DNA of 64,000 bases, taken from positions 124,001-188,000 of the forward strand of contig CANJPX010000001.1 in NCBI GenBank assembly GCA_947476185.1, given 5' to 3'. This DNA comes from Bacteroidota bacterium (GTDB lineage: Bacteria; Bacteroidota; Bacteroidia; 2-12-FULL-35-15). This document shows, one piece after another, positions 25,931 through 35,160 of this stretch. The notes under the pieces were generated by a model, which saw only the letters and a program-made list of their open reading frames with translations, was not told where the DNA came from and did no database searches. Both the position numbers and the translations under genes were made by a program. Position 1 is the first letter of the stretch. Each line of letters opens with the position of its first letter.

Positions 25931-26599
25931 ATGAAAAAAATTCTCTCTTTCGCTTTTGCTATTGCAATCGCATTATCAGCTTCTTCTCAAAAAATTAAAG
26001 TAAAACAATCAACTGAAAATATTGGTGGAGGGAGTCATAATGCACTTTCTGTTACGTTATATGGAATCAGTCCTTCTGAAGCTGAAGACGCTTTTCGTTC
26101 CTTTATGAAAACATATGATGGTAAAAGATCTTCCAAGGACGGAGGGGTCTTTATTGATCATGCAATGATTAAAGAAATGGGTAATAATACAATTGATATT
26201 TATGGAAAAGCTCTTGGAAAAAAAGGCGATCCTGAAATTAATTTTGTTGTTGCATTTGATCTTGGTGGAGCATTTTTAAATTCCGGTGATCATAAAGATC
26301 AATACAATGTGGCTGAAAAGATTGTAAAAGAGTTTGCAGTAAAAGCAACAAAAGATGCGATTGAACAACAATTAAAAGATGCTCAAAAGATAGAATCTAA
26401 TTTTGAAGATGAGCAAAAATCATTAGAAAAGGATAATAAGAATCTGAATGGAGATATTGATGATTATAATAAAAAAATCAAAAAAGCACAAGAAGATATT
26501 GTAAAAAATAAATCTGATCAAGACAAGAAAAAGGGGGAGATCGAGGCCCAGAAAAAAGTGGTTAGTGATATTGATAAAAAATTGAAGTCTGTAGAGTAA
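25931..26599 (+). CDS. exported coiled-coil protein of unknown function
   Basis: A 222-residue protein with a cleavable signal peptide (MKKILSFAFAIAIALSASSQ). A globular part of about 130 residues with GKRSSKDGGVFIDHAMIKEM is followed by a long Lys/Asp/Glu-rich coiled coil from about residue 135 to the end (KIESNFEDEQKSLEKDNKNL). No lipobox. The ATG at 25931 is used because the frame upstream to 25883 breaks the signal peptide pattern. It is followed by a hairpin terminator. I do not recognise a named family. Confidence 0.75.
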   Translation: MKKILSFAFAIAIALSASSQKIKVKQSTENIGGGSHNALSVTLYGISPSEAEDAFRSFMKTYDGKRSSKDGGVFIDHAMIKEMGNNTIDIYGKALGKKGDPEINFVVAFDLGGAFLNSGDHKDQYNVAEKIVKEFAVKATKDAIEQQLKDAQKIESNFEDEQKSLEKDNKNLNGDIDDYNKKIKKAQEDIVKNKSDQDKKKGEIEAQKKVVSDIDKKLKSVE

Positions 26600-26627
26600 A
26601 ATTTACAGCTTGAAGACTTGGAAAAAT

Positions 26628-26663
26628 AAACTCTTGTTTCGTAAGAAGCAGGAGTTTTTTTTA
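26628..26663 (+). terminator. intrinsic terminator after coiled-coil protein gene
   Basis: AAACTCTTGTTTC (26628-26640) pairs with GAAGCAGGAGTTT (26645-26657) at 11 of 13 positions, and an eight-T run follows. Confidence 0.8.
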
Positions 26664-26755
26664 TGTTCGATTGGATTTCTTCTGTTCACGACTTTATTCG
26701 TAAGGGCTTTACTTGTATGCTCAGTCGGGGTGGGCACGGGACAAATCTTTTAAAT

Positions 26756-27853
26756 CTAGTTTAATCTGTACATTTTACCCGGCAAGGATTTTACAATTCC
26801 TGAAAATTCAAGGGTTAATAATAGTGACGAAACTTTACTCATAGGCATTTTTGCTTGGAGACAAATATCATCAACGTTCATGCTTTCTTTTTCTTTTAAC
26901 AAGGATACTAAAATATCTTCCTCCGGTTTTAATTCAATAAATAATTGTTTTTGAATCGGAGCCTTTTTAATTGTTTGCTCCCAGCCCAGAATATAACTTA
27001 TATCGGCAGCCGATTGAATTAATGCTGCCTTATTTTGCTTTATTAAGTTATTACACCCTCTCGAACATTCGTCATTTACACGTCCGGGAAAGGCGAAAAC
27101 ATCTCTGTTGTAGCTATTGGCGATATCTGCAGTAATTAAGGAGCCTCCGTTTATTTTTGATTCTATCACAATTGTTGCATCCGACATACCGGCAACAATT
27201 CGGTTTCTTCTTGGAAAATTTTCTCTGTTCGGAATAACATTACTTGTAAAGTCGGTTAACCACCCCCCATTTTCCAACATTTTTGTTGCAGCTTGGGTAT
27301 GGATGGCAGGATATATTTTATCTAACCCATGAGCCAATCCACAAATTGTGGTAAGGTTATTCTCCATGGCTGCCTTGTGTGCACAAATATCGATTCCATA
27401 TGCGAGTCCGCTAACGATGATTGGGTTGTAGATAGCCAGGTCTGCAATTAATTTTTCACATTGTTGTCTTCCATAATCTGTCGCTTCGCGCGTTCCAACA
27501 ATGCTGATCACCTTTTCGGAATTCACATTTGCTTTACCCTTAAAATATAAAATAACAGGGCTATCTTCACAATGCGTTAATCGTTTAGGGTATTCTTTAT
27601 CGAGATAAAACAAAGGGGTGATTTCATTTTTTTCTATAAATTTTATTTCTTCCTCTGCCCGTTTAAATACCTTCTGATTTACAACTGCTTTAGAGATAAT
27701 TTCACCTATACCTGGTATTTTTTCTAAGGCAATTTTCTTTTCTTCAAACACAGCTTTTGCACTTCCACAATATGAAATAAGCCTTTTTGCCAGAACATCA
27801 CCAATGTTGGGAACAAGGCTGATTGCAATTTTATATTTCAAATTTTCATCCAT
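26756..27853 (-). CDS. dprA: DNA processing protein DprA
   Basis: A 365-residue protein that loads RecA on incoming single-stranded DNA during transformation. An N-terminal SAM/HhH-like part (about 1-70, KIPGIGEIISKAV) precedes the Rossmann DprA domain with ISIVGTREATDYGRQQCEKL, VSGLAYGIDICAHKAA and FPRRNRIVAGMSDATIVIES. The C-terminal 65 residues are the winged-helix DML1-like domain (EKESMNVDDICLQAKMPMSK). Other competence genes are not nearby. Confidence 0.94.
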   Translation of the reverse strand: MDENLKYKIAISLVPNIGDVLAKRLISYCGSAKAVFEEKKIALEKIPGIGEIISKAVVNQKVFKRAEEEIKFIEKNEITPLFYLDKEYPKRLTHCEDSPVILYFKGKANVNSEKVISIVGTREATDYGRQQCEKLIADLAIYNPIIVSGLAYGIDICAHKAAMENNLTTICGLAHGLDKIYPAIHTQAATKMLENGGWLTDFTSNVIPNRENFPRRNRIVAGMSDATIVIESKINGGSLITADIANSYNRDVFAFPGRVNDECSRGCNNLIKQNKAALIQSAADISYILGWEQTIKKAPIQKQLFIELKPEEDILVSLLKEKESMNVDDICLQAKMPMSKVSSLLLTLEFSGIVKSLPGKMYRLN

Positions 27854-27985
27854 AATTTTTAATTTGTATATTGCACAAGCTCTTTTTACAAATCTATTAA
27901 ATTATATATATTTCAAGCTGTATTTTATAGTTTAATTCATTCGTGTCGAGCACAAAAAAGATTTTTCGAATCGTAAACATATTAA

Positions 27986-30286
27986 ATGAAAAAAATTCTT
28001 ACTCCGATTTTTTTATTTCAGATTTCTGTGTCCTTATACGGACAAAGCGCCTATTTAAATGGGAAAATCTCTGATTCTAAAAGCAAAGAAACAATTGTTG
28101 GCGCATCCGTTGTTATAGATGATAGCACAGGAATAGTAACCGATATTGATGGTAAATATTTTTTTAAGACCACTGCAGGAAAACATAAGGTCGAAATAAA
28201 ATCTCTGGAATTCAAGAGTCAGTTTAAAACGATTGAGCTAAAATCAAACGATACCATTTTAATGGATATTGCTCTGGAGAGCGAGTCAAAGCAGCTTGAT
28301 ATTGTTGTAATTTCTGCTGGAAAATTTGAACAAAACCTTTATGAGGTGACGGTTTCGATGGAGGTTTTAAAACCCTCATTAATTGAAAATAAATGTATTC
28401 AATCAATTGACAATGCCATTGATCAGGTGCCAGGTGTAAATATAATTGATGGTCAGGCAAACATTCGTGGGGGGAGTGGATTTAGTTATGGTGCAGGTAG
28501 TAGAGTGTTAGTTATGGTTGATGAAATGCCAATGTTAACTGCTGATGCAGGAGATGTGAAATGGTCGTTTTTGCCGGTTGAAAATTGTGAACAGATAGAA
28601 GTGATTAAAGGAGCGTCATCTGCTTTGTTCGGTTCATCAGCAATGAATGGAGTTATTAATTTTAGAACTGCTTACGCAAAAGAGGAGCCTGAAACGAAAA
28701 TCAATTTTTATGGTGGTGTATATGATAAACCAAAACGTAAAGAAATGGTTTGGTGGCAGGATGGAAATCCCACCTATAGCGGGCTCAATTTTTTTCATGC
28801 TCAAAAAATAAATAAATTTGATTTGGTCCTCGGAGGAAATTTGTATAACGATGACGGCTATAGATATCTTGAAACAGAGCAACGATATCGTGCAAATGCA
28901 AATTTACGTTATCGTTTCGGTAAAAAATTGCAGGGTCTACAAGTTGGTTTAAATGCAAATACGATCCGTACTAAAGGCGGGCTTTTCCTGATATGGCTGG
29001 ATGCCGATTCCGGTGCATATCGACCTGCCGGTAATGATTTGAGTCACTATACAACTTATCGCACTAGTGTGGACCCTTTTGTTACCTATAATTCAAAGAA
29101 TAATTCCCGTCATACTTTACGAGGCCGGTTTTTCAGAACAAAAAATTTGAATAACACTAATCAGGAATCTACTGGTGATGTTTACTATTCGGAATACCAA
29201 TTTCAAAAACATTTTGAGAAGGGTTTAACATGGACCGCCGGAATGGTTTATAATTATAATGAAGTTCATTCCGGTCCGCTCTATGGGACGCATTTTAGTA
29301 CCAACGCTTCTTTGTTTACGCAGATAGATAAAAAATGGGACAAGTTGTCCGTTTCGTTTGGAGCGCGCGGAGAATATTTTAAAACCGATTCGGTTGAAAC
29401 ACGCGAAGATATTTATTTATTCATGGATAATTCCAAGCCTATAGCAAAGCAATCCAAAGTAAAACCTGTTCTGCGTGCAGGATTAAATTATCATTTATTT
29501 AAAGCGACATACGTTAGAGCTTCATTCGGACAAGGATTCCGTTTTCCGTCAGTTGCCGAAAAATATATCAAAACAAGTGCAAGTGGATTGGATATTTATC
29601 CCAATGATAGTCTGAGTCCGGAAAGCGGATGGAGCAGTGAAATAGGAGTAAAGCAAGGACTTAGATTTGGCGATTGGAAAGGATATTTGGATGTCGCTGC
29701 TTTTTGGACCGAATATCACAATATGATGGAGTTTACTTTTGGATTGTATGGACCATTTGCCCCTCCAACCTATGGGGTTGGCTTTCAATCTCAGAATATT
29801 GGTAATACCAGAATTAGTGGAATCGATGTTTCTCTTCTCGGACAAGGTAAGATGGGACCCATCACTGCAAATCTTTTATTAGGCTATACTTATATTGATG
29901 CGATACAAACTGATTTTAATTTGGAGAGGGACTCTGCTTTTAATACTTCAAAAAATAATCTTTTAAAATACAGATATAAACATACTGGTAAAGCCGACAT
30001 TGAATTAGGTTATAAAAAAGTGAGTTTTGGAATGAGTATGCGTGCAAATAGTTTCATGGAAAATGTTGATTCATACTTTGTTGTATTTTTTCCTGGTATG
30101 ACAGAATATCGGAAAGAACATGATCATGCAGATGCCATTATTGATGGACGCCTCTCCTATCAGTTAAATAAGACGGCAAAGATTGCGTTCATTGTAAATA
30201 ACGTATTAAATCGAGAAGTAATGGGAAGACCAATGGATATTCAGCCTCCTCGTGTATTTGCATTGCAGTTAACCGTAAAACTTTAA
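27986..30286 (+). CDS. TonB-dependent outer-membrane receptor
   Basis: A 766-residue receptor with signal peptide (MKKILTPIFLFQISVSLYG), then a CarboxypepD_reg-like domain (about 22-105, LNGKISDSKSKETIVGASVV), a plug domain (PGVNIIDGQANIRGGSGFSY; IEVIKGASSALFGSSAMNGV) and a 22-strand barrel ending in aromatic PPRVFALQLTVKL. It takes up a bulky ligand across the outer membrane with TonB energy. The ligand cannot be told; no SusD partner is present, so glycan uptake is less likely than a metal complex, vitamin or peptide. It is followed by 3-hydroxyanthranilate dioxygenase after 40 bp. Confidence 0.92.
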   Translation: MKKILTPIFLFQISVSLYGQSAYLNGKISDSKSKETIVGASVVIDDSTGIVTDIDGKYFFKTTAGKHKVEIKSLEFKSQFKTIELKSNDTILMDIALESESKQLDIVVISAGKFEQNLYEVTVSMEVLKPSLIENKCIQSIDNAIDQVPGVNIIDGQANIRGGSGFSYGAGSRVLVMVDEMPMLTADAGDVKWSFLPVENCEQIEVIKGASSALFGSSAMNGVINFRTAYAKEEPETKINFYGGVYDKPKRKEMVWWQDGNPTYSGLNFFHAQKINKFDLVLGGNLYNDDGYRYLETEQRYRANANLRYRFGKKLQGLQVGLNANTIRTKGGLFLIWLDADSGAYRPAGNDLSHYTTYRTSVDPFVTYNSKNNSRHTLRGRFFRTKNLNNTNQESTGDVYYSEYQFQKHFEKGLTWTAGMVYNYNEVHSGPLYGTHFSTNASLFTQIDKKWDKLSVSFGARGEYFKTDSVETREDIYLFMDNSKPIAKQSKVKPVLRAGLNYHLFKATYVRASFGQGFRFPSVAEKYIKTSASGLDIYPNDSLSPESGWSSEIGVKQGLRFGDWKGYLDVAAFWTEYHNMMEFTFGLYGPFAPPTYGVGFQSQNIGNTRISGIDVSLLGQGKMGPITANLLLGYTYIDAIQTDFNLERDSAFNTSKNNLLKYRYKHTGKADIELGYKKVSFGMSMRANSFMENVDSYFVVFFPGMTEYRKEHDHADAIIDGRLSYQLNKTAKIAFIVNNVLNREVMGRPMDIQPPRVFALQLTVKL

Positions 30287-30326
30287 AGCAATAATTACAT
30301 TCAGTTTATATTTATTTTCTATAACA

Positions 30327-30860
30327 ATGATACACCCTTTGAATTTCAAGAAATGGATCGATGAAAACCGACACTTGTTAAAGCCTCCCGTTGGTAATAA
30401 AGTGGTATTTGAAAACACTGAATTTATAGTGATGGTTGTTGGTGGACCGAATGCAAGAAAAGATTATCACTACAATGAAAGTGAAGAGTTTTTCTATCAG
30501 TTGGAAGGAGATATTGTAGTTAAAATTCAGGAAGATGGAAAAGCTGTTGAGGTTCCTATCCTAGAAGGAGACATCTTTTTATTGCCTCCTAAAGTTCCTC
30601 ACAATCCGGCTCGTGGTGCAAATACAATTGGTTTGGTAATGGAGCGTAAACGCAGAGATGGAGAGCAAGATGGCTTGATGTGGTTTTGTGAAAAATGCAA
30701 TCACCCTTTGTATGACAAAAAATTTATGCTCACCAATATCATGACACAGTTTCAAGAGACATTCGAATATTTTTATGGGAATATTGAATTACGGACATGC
30801 AAAAAATGTGGGCACGTAATGGAACCGCCTGTTTTGCAAAACGAAGAGAACGCACATTAA
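30327..30860 (+). CDS. nbaC: 3-hydroxyanthranilate 3,4-dioxygenase
   Basis: A 177-residue cupin enzyme that opens the ring of 3-hydroxyanthranilate to give 2-amino-3-carboxymuconate semialdehyde. The catalytic iron ligands are in DYHYNESEEFFYQL (His, Glu) and the second cupin His in PPKVPHNPARGAN. MERKRRDGEQDGLMWFCEKC is highly characteristic. A second, rubredoxin-like iron site is formed by FCEKCNHPL and CKKCGH near the C-terminus, as in bacterial enzymes. The next enzyme of the pathway (ACMSD-like) is at 50010-51029. Confidence 0.95.
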   Translation: MIHPLNFKKWIDENRHLLKPPVGNKVVFENTEFIVMVVGGPNARKDYHYNESEEFFYQLEGDIVVKIQEDGKAVEVPILEGDIFLLPPKVPHNPARGANTIGLVMERKRRDGEQDGLMWFCEKCNHPLYDKKFMLTNIMTQFQETFEYFYGNIELRTCKKCGHVMEPPVLQNEENAH

Positions 30861-30861
30861 T

Positions 30862-30898
30862 AAAAAAGTCCTGAAAATTATTTTCAGGACTTTTTTTA
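30862..30898. terminator. bidirectional terminator between nbaC and glmS
   Basis: A perfect 16-bp stem, AAAAAAGTCCTGAAAA with its complement (30862-30877 with 30881-30896), three-base loop, T-tract after it. It serves convergent genes. Confidence 0.9.
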
Positions 30899-30916
30899 AT
30901 CAAAATTATTTTATTG

Positions 30917-32758
30917 TTATTCTACTGTAACGGACTTCGCTAAATTTCTAGGTTGATCAACATTGCAGCCTCGCATTACTGCTATGTGATAAGAAAGTAA
31001 TTGCAAGGGAACAACTGAAACCAGAGGAACTAAAATTTCATCCGTCTCCGGAATTTCAATTGTATAATCCGCCATCTCTTTTACTTGTGTATCACCTTCA
31101 GTTACAATTGCAATAATCTTTCCTTTTCGGGCCTTTACCTCTTGAATATTACTTACAACTTTTTCATAGGATGTGCCTTTCGTTGCAATTACAAATACAG
31201 GCATTTCTTCATCGATTAATGCAATCGGACCGTGTTTCATTTCTGCAGCAGGATAACCTTCTGCATGTATGTATGAAATTTCTTTTAATTTCAATGCGCC
31301 TTCTAAAGCAACAGGAAAACTATATCCGCGTCCGAGATATAAGGCATTGCTAACATTTTTATATATGTCGGCAATGAATTTTATTTTATCATTTGTTTTT
31401 AATACGCGTTCAATTTTTGCAGGAATCGCTTCTAACTCACTTATCAATGTATGAAAACGGGAGTTTGATATTGTACCCTTCATGTAGGCAACTCTTAATG
31501 CCATTAATGTGAGAACAGTAACTTGTGCTGTAAAAGCTTTTGTTGAAGCAACGCCAATCTCAGGTCCGGCATGTGTGTATGAGCCGGCATGTGTTGCACG
31601 TGCGATGGTTGAACCAACCACATTACAAACTCCAATTATTGTTGCACCTTTTGATTTGGCAAGTTCTATTGCTGCTAATGTATCCGCTGTTTCTCCTGAT
31701 TGTGAAATTGCGATCACCACATCGTCTTCATAAACAATCGGATTACGATAGCGGAATTCAGAGGCATATTCCACCTCAACAGGTATGCGTGCAAGGTCTT
31801 CAAATAAGTATTCAGCTACCAATCCTGCATGCCACGATGTGCCGCAAGCAATGATAATTATTCGTTTTGCGTTTAAAAACTTTTGTTCGTACTCGGTGAT
31901 CCCACCAAGATTTACAACTCCTTTTTCTGAACTTAATCGCCCACGCATACTATCTTTTATAGAACGAGGTTGTTCGTAGATCTCCTTGAGCATGAAATGG
32001 TCGTAGCCACCTTTTTCCAATGCTTCCAGTTTCAATTCCAACTCCTGAACATAAGGCGTTTTCGCTTTGTTCTTTATGGTTTTTATTTTTAAATCTTTAC
32101 CACGTTCAATAAAAGCAATTTCTTCATCTTCAAGATACACAACATTTTTTGTGTATTCAACAATTGGTGTTGCATCGGAAGCAATGTAAAATTCATCCAC
32201 TCCAATTCCAATGACCATTGGACTGCCTTTTTTTGCAGCGAATAATTCGTCCGGATTATTTTTTGATAAGATAACGATCGCATAGGCACCCACCACTTGG
32301 TTCAGGGCAATTCGAATTGCCTCACCAAGACGTACATTTTCTTTTTCCTGAATGTCTTCAATCAAATGGATCAATACTTCAGTATCAGTATCACTTAAAA
32401 AAATATGTCCGCGTTTCATTAATTCCGCTTTTAACGGACCGTAATTTTCAATGATACCATTATGGATCATTACCATATTTTTAGAAGCAGAATAATGAGG
32501 ATGCGCATTTACATCATTCGGAACACCATGCGTAGCCCAGCGTGTGTGACCAATACCGATTGTGCCTTTTATGTTTTTATCACTGATAAAATTATGCAGG
32601 TCAACAACTTTACCTTTACACTTGTATACATTTAATTTGTTATCATCGAGTAATGCAACTCCTGCACTGTCGTAGCCTCTGTATTCAAGTCGTTCTAATC
32701 CTTTAATTAAAAAAGGATACGCTTGTTTATTTCCGATATATGCAACTATTCCACACAT
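30917..32758 (-). CDS. glmS: glutamine--fructose-6-phosphate aminotransferase
   Basis: A 613-residue enzyme that makes glucosamine-6-phosphate for cell wall and LPS. The N-terminal glutaminase domain starts MCGIVAYIGNKQAYPFLIKG with Cys2 as nucleophile, followed by HTRWATHG and HNGIIENY. Two SIS sugar-isomerase domains follow (IACGTSWHAGLVAEYLFE; RGYSFPVALEGALKLKE) and the C-terminus ends NLAKSVTVE. It is 3 bp downstream of the DUF4270 gene and shares its transcript. Confidence 0.97.
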   Translation of the reverse strand: MCGIVAYIGNKQAYPFLIKGLERLEYRGYDSAGVALLDDNKLNVYKCKGKVVDLHNFISDKNIKGTIGIGHTRWATHGVPNDVNAHPHYSASKNMVMIHNGIIENYGPLKAELMKRGHIFLSDTDTEVLIHLIEDIQEKENVRLGEAIRIALNQVVGAYAIVILSKNNPDELFAAKKGSPMVIGIGVDEFYIASDATPIVEYTKNVVYLEDEEIAFIERGKDLKIKTIKNKAKTPYVQELELKLEALEKGGYDHFMLKEIYEQPRSIKDSMRGRLSSEKGVVNLGGITEYEQKFLNAKRIIIIACGTSWHAGLVAEYLFEDLARIPVEVEYASEFRYRNPIVYEDDVVIAISQSGETADTLAAIELAKSKGATIIGVCNVVGSTIARATHAGSYTHAGPEIGVASTKAFTAQVTVLTLMALRVAYMKGTISNSRFHTLISELEAIPAKIERVLKTNDKIKFIADIYKNVSNALYLGRGYSFPVALEGALKLKEISYIHAEGYPAAEMKHGPIALIDEEMPVFVIATKGTSYEKVVSNIQEVKARKGKIIAIVTEGDTQVKEMADYTIEIPETDEILVPLVSVVPLQLLSYHIAVMRGCNVDQPRNLAKSVTVE

Positions 32759-32761
32759 CTG

Positions 32762-34162
32762 TTAATGTAATTTTGTAAATGTTATGTTTAATTTCATTGG
32801 ACGAATACTGCCGGCAGCACCTCCGCTTATTACAGCCCTGTTGCCAAATACAGCACCATTGGATGCAATGATATACAACCCATTATTATTTCTGTCGCCA
32901 TCAAGTACTTGTTGGATATAGCGGGCAATGTTAAAACGGTACTGCACAGCTCCTGTGAGGAGTGTTCCACCAAAATAAGTTGAGCCTTCAAAGGCGTCGG
33001 GAATGACATACGATGTTCCGTCATCATTTATTCCAAACAGAATTAATGCAGAGGGTGCAGCAAAAGTGTCGATGTTGTATGTAACAACACTGGTATCCAC
33101 ATTGATCACTAATTCCGCTTTGTTTATTCCAATACCTCCGTCTTTAACCCAGTTCATCAAATTTGGGAATTCTATTTTTGTTTTAACACCGGCCATGGAT
33201 TGAACATAAACGGTGTTGTTTTGTAATGATGTTGACGAATTGATCTGTGTAGAAAGATCTGAAATTGCACCTGTATAGTCGTGTTCAAAATGATTGAAAC
33301 GGGCTACACTTCCTAAACTGAAATCATAAAAAAGAGAATCATTATTTGTTGCATTACTGTTGTGATAATATAATCTTATTGTGGATTCCCCCATTTTAAA
33401 ATGAAGGATGTTTCCTTCTTCTGATGCTAATCCGGTTGTGTTTTCAGTAGTAATATAAATTCCATTAAATAAACTTTGAAAGGCAGCATTGTCCGATAGA
33501 TTTCCTGCAACCCCATTATTTAATAGCAATTGCCCGAATGTATTGTCAAGCAGTGTTCTTAGTTGTGGTTTTAATCTTAGCCCTCCAACAGTGGTTACAC
33601 TATCTGTAGGGCGAGGATAAAATAAATATCCATTAGACGCAGTAAGGTCTGTTGAACTTTTGCTTAACGTGTTATTTGAGTGATAGGTAGCTCCTGTACT
33701 AAGTGCTTCGGTAACCTGATAAACATTTAGCTTTTGTTGCTTCTTATCCTTTTTCCCATAGGCTGTTCCTTCGTAAACCAAAGAAAGAATAACAGAATCG
33801 CAAACTGGCGAAGTTCCAAATGATATAGAGGTAAGATTACTTGGTAATCGCACCTGTGTATACATGGAAGCAGTTGAAGTACCAAAAACAGGATCGATAT
33901 ATTTACCGATCAAGCCGATACCGGTGGTGATCAATGATTCATCGGTGATCAGTGAATCGCCTTTTACTGTTCTGGTAAAAATTGTTGTTGTATCTTGATA
34001 GCCTACGTTCAAAAGATCGTGTTCCGGTTGAACATCTAATCCGACAACGCTTGATTCATCGCAGGAGGTAAAACAAATACTAACACCAATAGATAGTATA
34101 TAAAAAAATTTTGTCCCGATTGCTCGAGACAAAATCTGAGGTATGCTGTTCTGTATATTCAT
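32762..34162 (-). CDS. DUF4270 lipoprotein
   Basis: A 466-residue protein with a long lipoprotein signal peptide (FFYILSIGVSICFTSCDES, cysteine about residue 34). The start of the mature protein (VVGLDVQPEHDLLNVGYQDT) and the VFGTSTASMYTQVRLPSN segment match the DUF4270 family, which is restricted to Bacteroidota and probably sits in the outer membrane. Function is unknown. It lies between a GT5-type half-protein and glmS, a gene order I recall as conserved in the phylum, which hints at a link to envelope glycan metabolism. Confidence 0.85.
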   Translation of the reverse strand: MNIQNSIPQILSRAIGTKFFYILSIGVSICFTSCDESSVVGLDVQPEHDLLNVGYQDTTTIFTRTVKGDSLITDESLITTGIGLIGKYIDPVFGTSTASMYTQVRLPSNLTSISFGTSPVCDSVILSLVYEGTAYGKKDKKQQKLNVYQVTEALSTGATYHSNNTLSKSSTDLTASNGYLFYPRPTDSVTTVGGLRLKPQLRTLLDNTFGQLLLNNGVAGNLSDNAAFQSLFNGIYITTENTTGLASEEGNILHFKMGESTIRLYYHNSNATNNDSLFYDFSLGSVARFNHFEHDYTGAISDLSTQINSSTSLQNNTVYVQSMAGVKTKIEFPNLMNWVKDGGIGINKAELVINVDTSVVTYNIDTFAAPSALILFGINDDGTSYVIPDAFEGSTYFGGTLLTGAVQYRFNIARYIQQVLDGDRNNNGLYIIASNGAVFGNRAVISGGAAGSIRPMKLNITFTKLH

Positions 34163-34171
34163 AAAAAAATT

Positions 34172-35008
34172 TTAGTCAACCATTTCTGCTACTTCTTCCA
34201 ACACAGCATCATAAAATGCGGAGTATGCATCAATGTATTCGTTATTTTCTCCGGCAACAAAATCCAAATACGGTTTGCCTGATTTTTTGATGTGTTTTTC
34301 CACATCCGAATTAATTTTTGCACTTCCCTTAATGATACCATCTGAAAAATCGATGGCAGCTTTACTTATGTTCACAAAGGTAGGATTTTTATAATGTTCC
34401 AGATCAGTTTTTTCAACACCTTCGTGAATTACTTTTTTAGCGAAATCTTTGTTTAATGCTGTCGGAAACTCATCGTCATAAACAGAATAAACAATTTTCG
34501 TTTCAGCAAACAAAGGATTGTCTTTAAAGGATTTTTTCAAATAAAGAGCTGTTAAACTTGTCATCCAGCCATTAAGGTGGACAATATCAGGCGACCAGCC
34601 TAATTTCTTAACTGTTTCAATAACTCCTCTGCAAAAGAAAATTGCGCGTTCGTCATTGTCAGCAAAGTGATCACCTTTTTTGTCGGTTAAAACATGTTTG
34701 CGCTCAAAATACTCTTGATTATCAATAAAATAGACCTGCATACGAGCGGCCTGAATGGAGGCGACTTTAATAATTAACGGGTGATCATTGTTGTCGATGA
34801 TAAGATTCATCCCGGATAAACGAATTACTTCGTGTAATTGATTTCTTCTTTCATTAATGATTCCAAATTTTGGCATGAATAATCTGATTTCTTTGCCTCG
34901 TTCCTGAATTCCTTGTGGTAATTTTCGTCCGATAACACTCATAGGTGTTTCATCTAAATACGGGGTAACTTCTTGAGATACAAAAAGAACTCTAGCTTTC
35001 TTCTTCAT
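34172..35008 (-). CDS. glycogen/starch synthase N-terminal (GT5) domain protein
   Basis: A 278-residue protein with the GT5 N-terminal Rossmann domain: RVLFVSQEVTPYLDETPMS, GIQERGKEIRLFMPKFGIIN, HFADNDERAIFFCRGVIE and PDIVHLNGWMTSL. Full glycogen synthases have about 480 residues and a second domain that binds ADP-glucose; that domain is absent here. Such half-length forms are widespread in Bacteroidota beside DUF4270, so this is not a recent truncation. Whether it is catalytic is unclear. It is the first gene of the minus-strand operon with DUF4270 and glmS. Confidence 0.82.
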   Translation of the reverse strand: MKKKARVLFVSQEVTPYLDETPMSVIGRKLPQGIQERGKEIRLFMPKFGIINERRNQLHEVIRLSGMNLIIDNNDHPLIIKVASIQAARMQVYFIDNQEYFERKHVLTDKKGDHFADNDERAIFFCRGVIETVKKLGWSPDIVHLNGWMTSLTALYLKKSFKDNPLFAETKIVYSVYDDEFPTALNKDFAKKVIHEGVEKTDLEHYKNPTFVNISKAAIDFSDGIIKGSAKINSDVEKHIKKSGKPYLDFVAGENNEYIDAYSAFYDAVLEEVAEMVD

Positions 35009-35043
35009 AAGATCGAATTAAGGTTAGGTTTTTAAAAAGTATA

Positions 35044-35075
35044 CAAAAGTAAGCAAAAATTTCCGTAATTTCAAA
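35044..35075 (-). promoter_or_regulatory. promoter of the GT5-DUF4270-glmS operon
   Basis: On the minus strand TTTG (complement of 35072-35075), 20 bases, then TACTTTTG (complement of 35044-35051). Both elements match the Bacteroidota consensus. Predicted leader about 30 bases. Confidence 0.7.
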
Positions 35076-35085
35076 GTATTAATAT

Positions 35086-35093
35086 TAGATTTG
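35086..35093 (+). promoter_or_regulatory. possible -7 box (TAGATTTG) for panC
   Basis: A TAnnTTTG match in the divergent spacer, 67 bases before the panC start. No good -33 element was seen, so confidence is moderate. Confidence 0.4.
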
Positions 35094-35160
35094 GCCACTT
35101 TTATCGGAAAAAGGAGGGTGTTTATACTCATTTCGCTAATGATAACATGTGTTTGGATAA

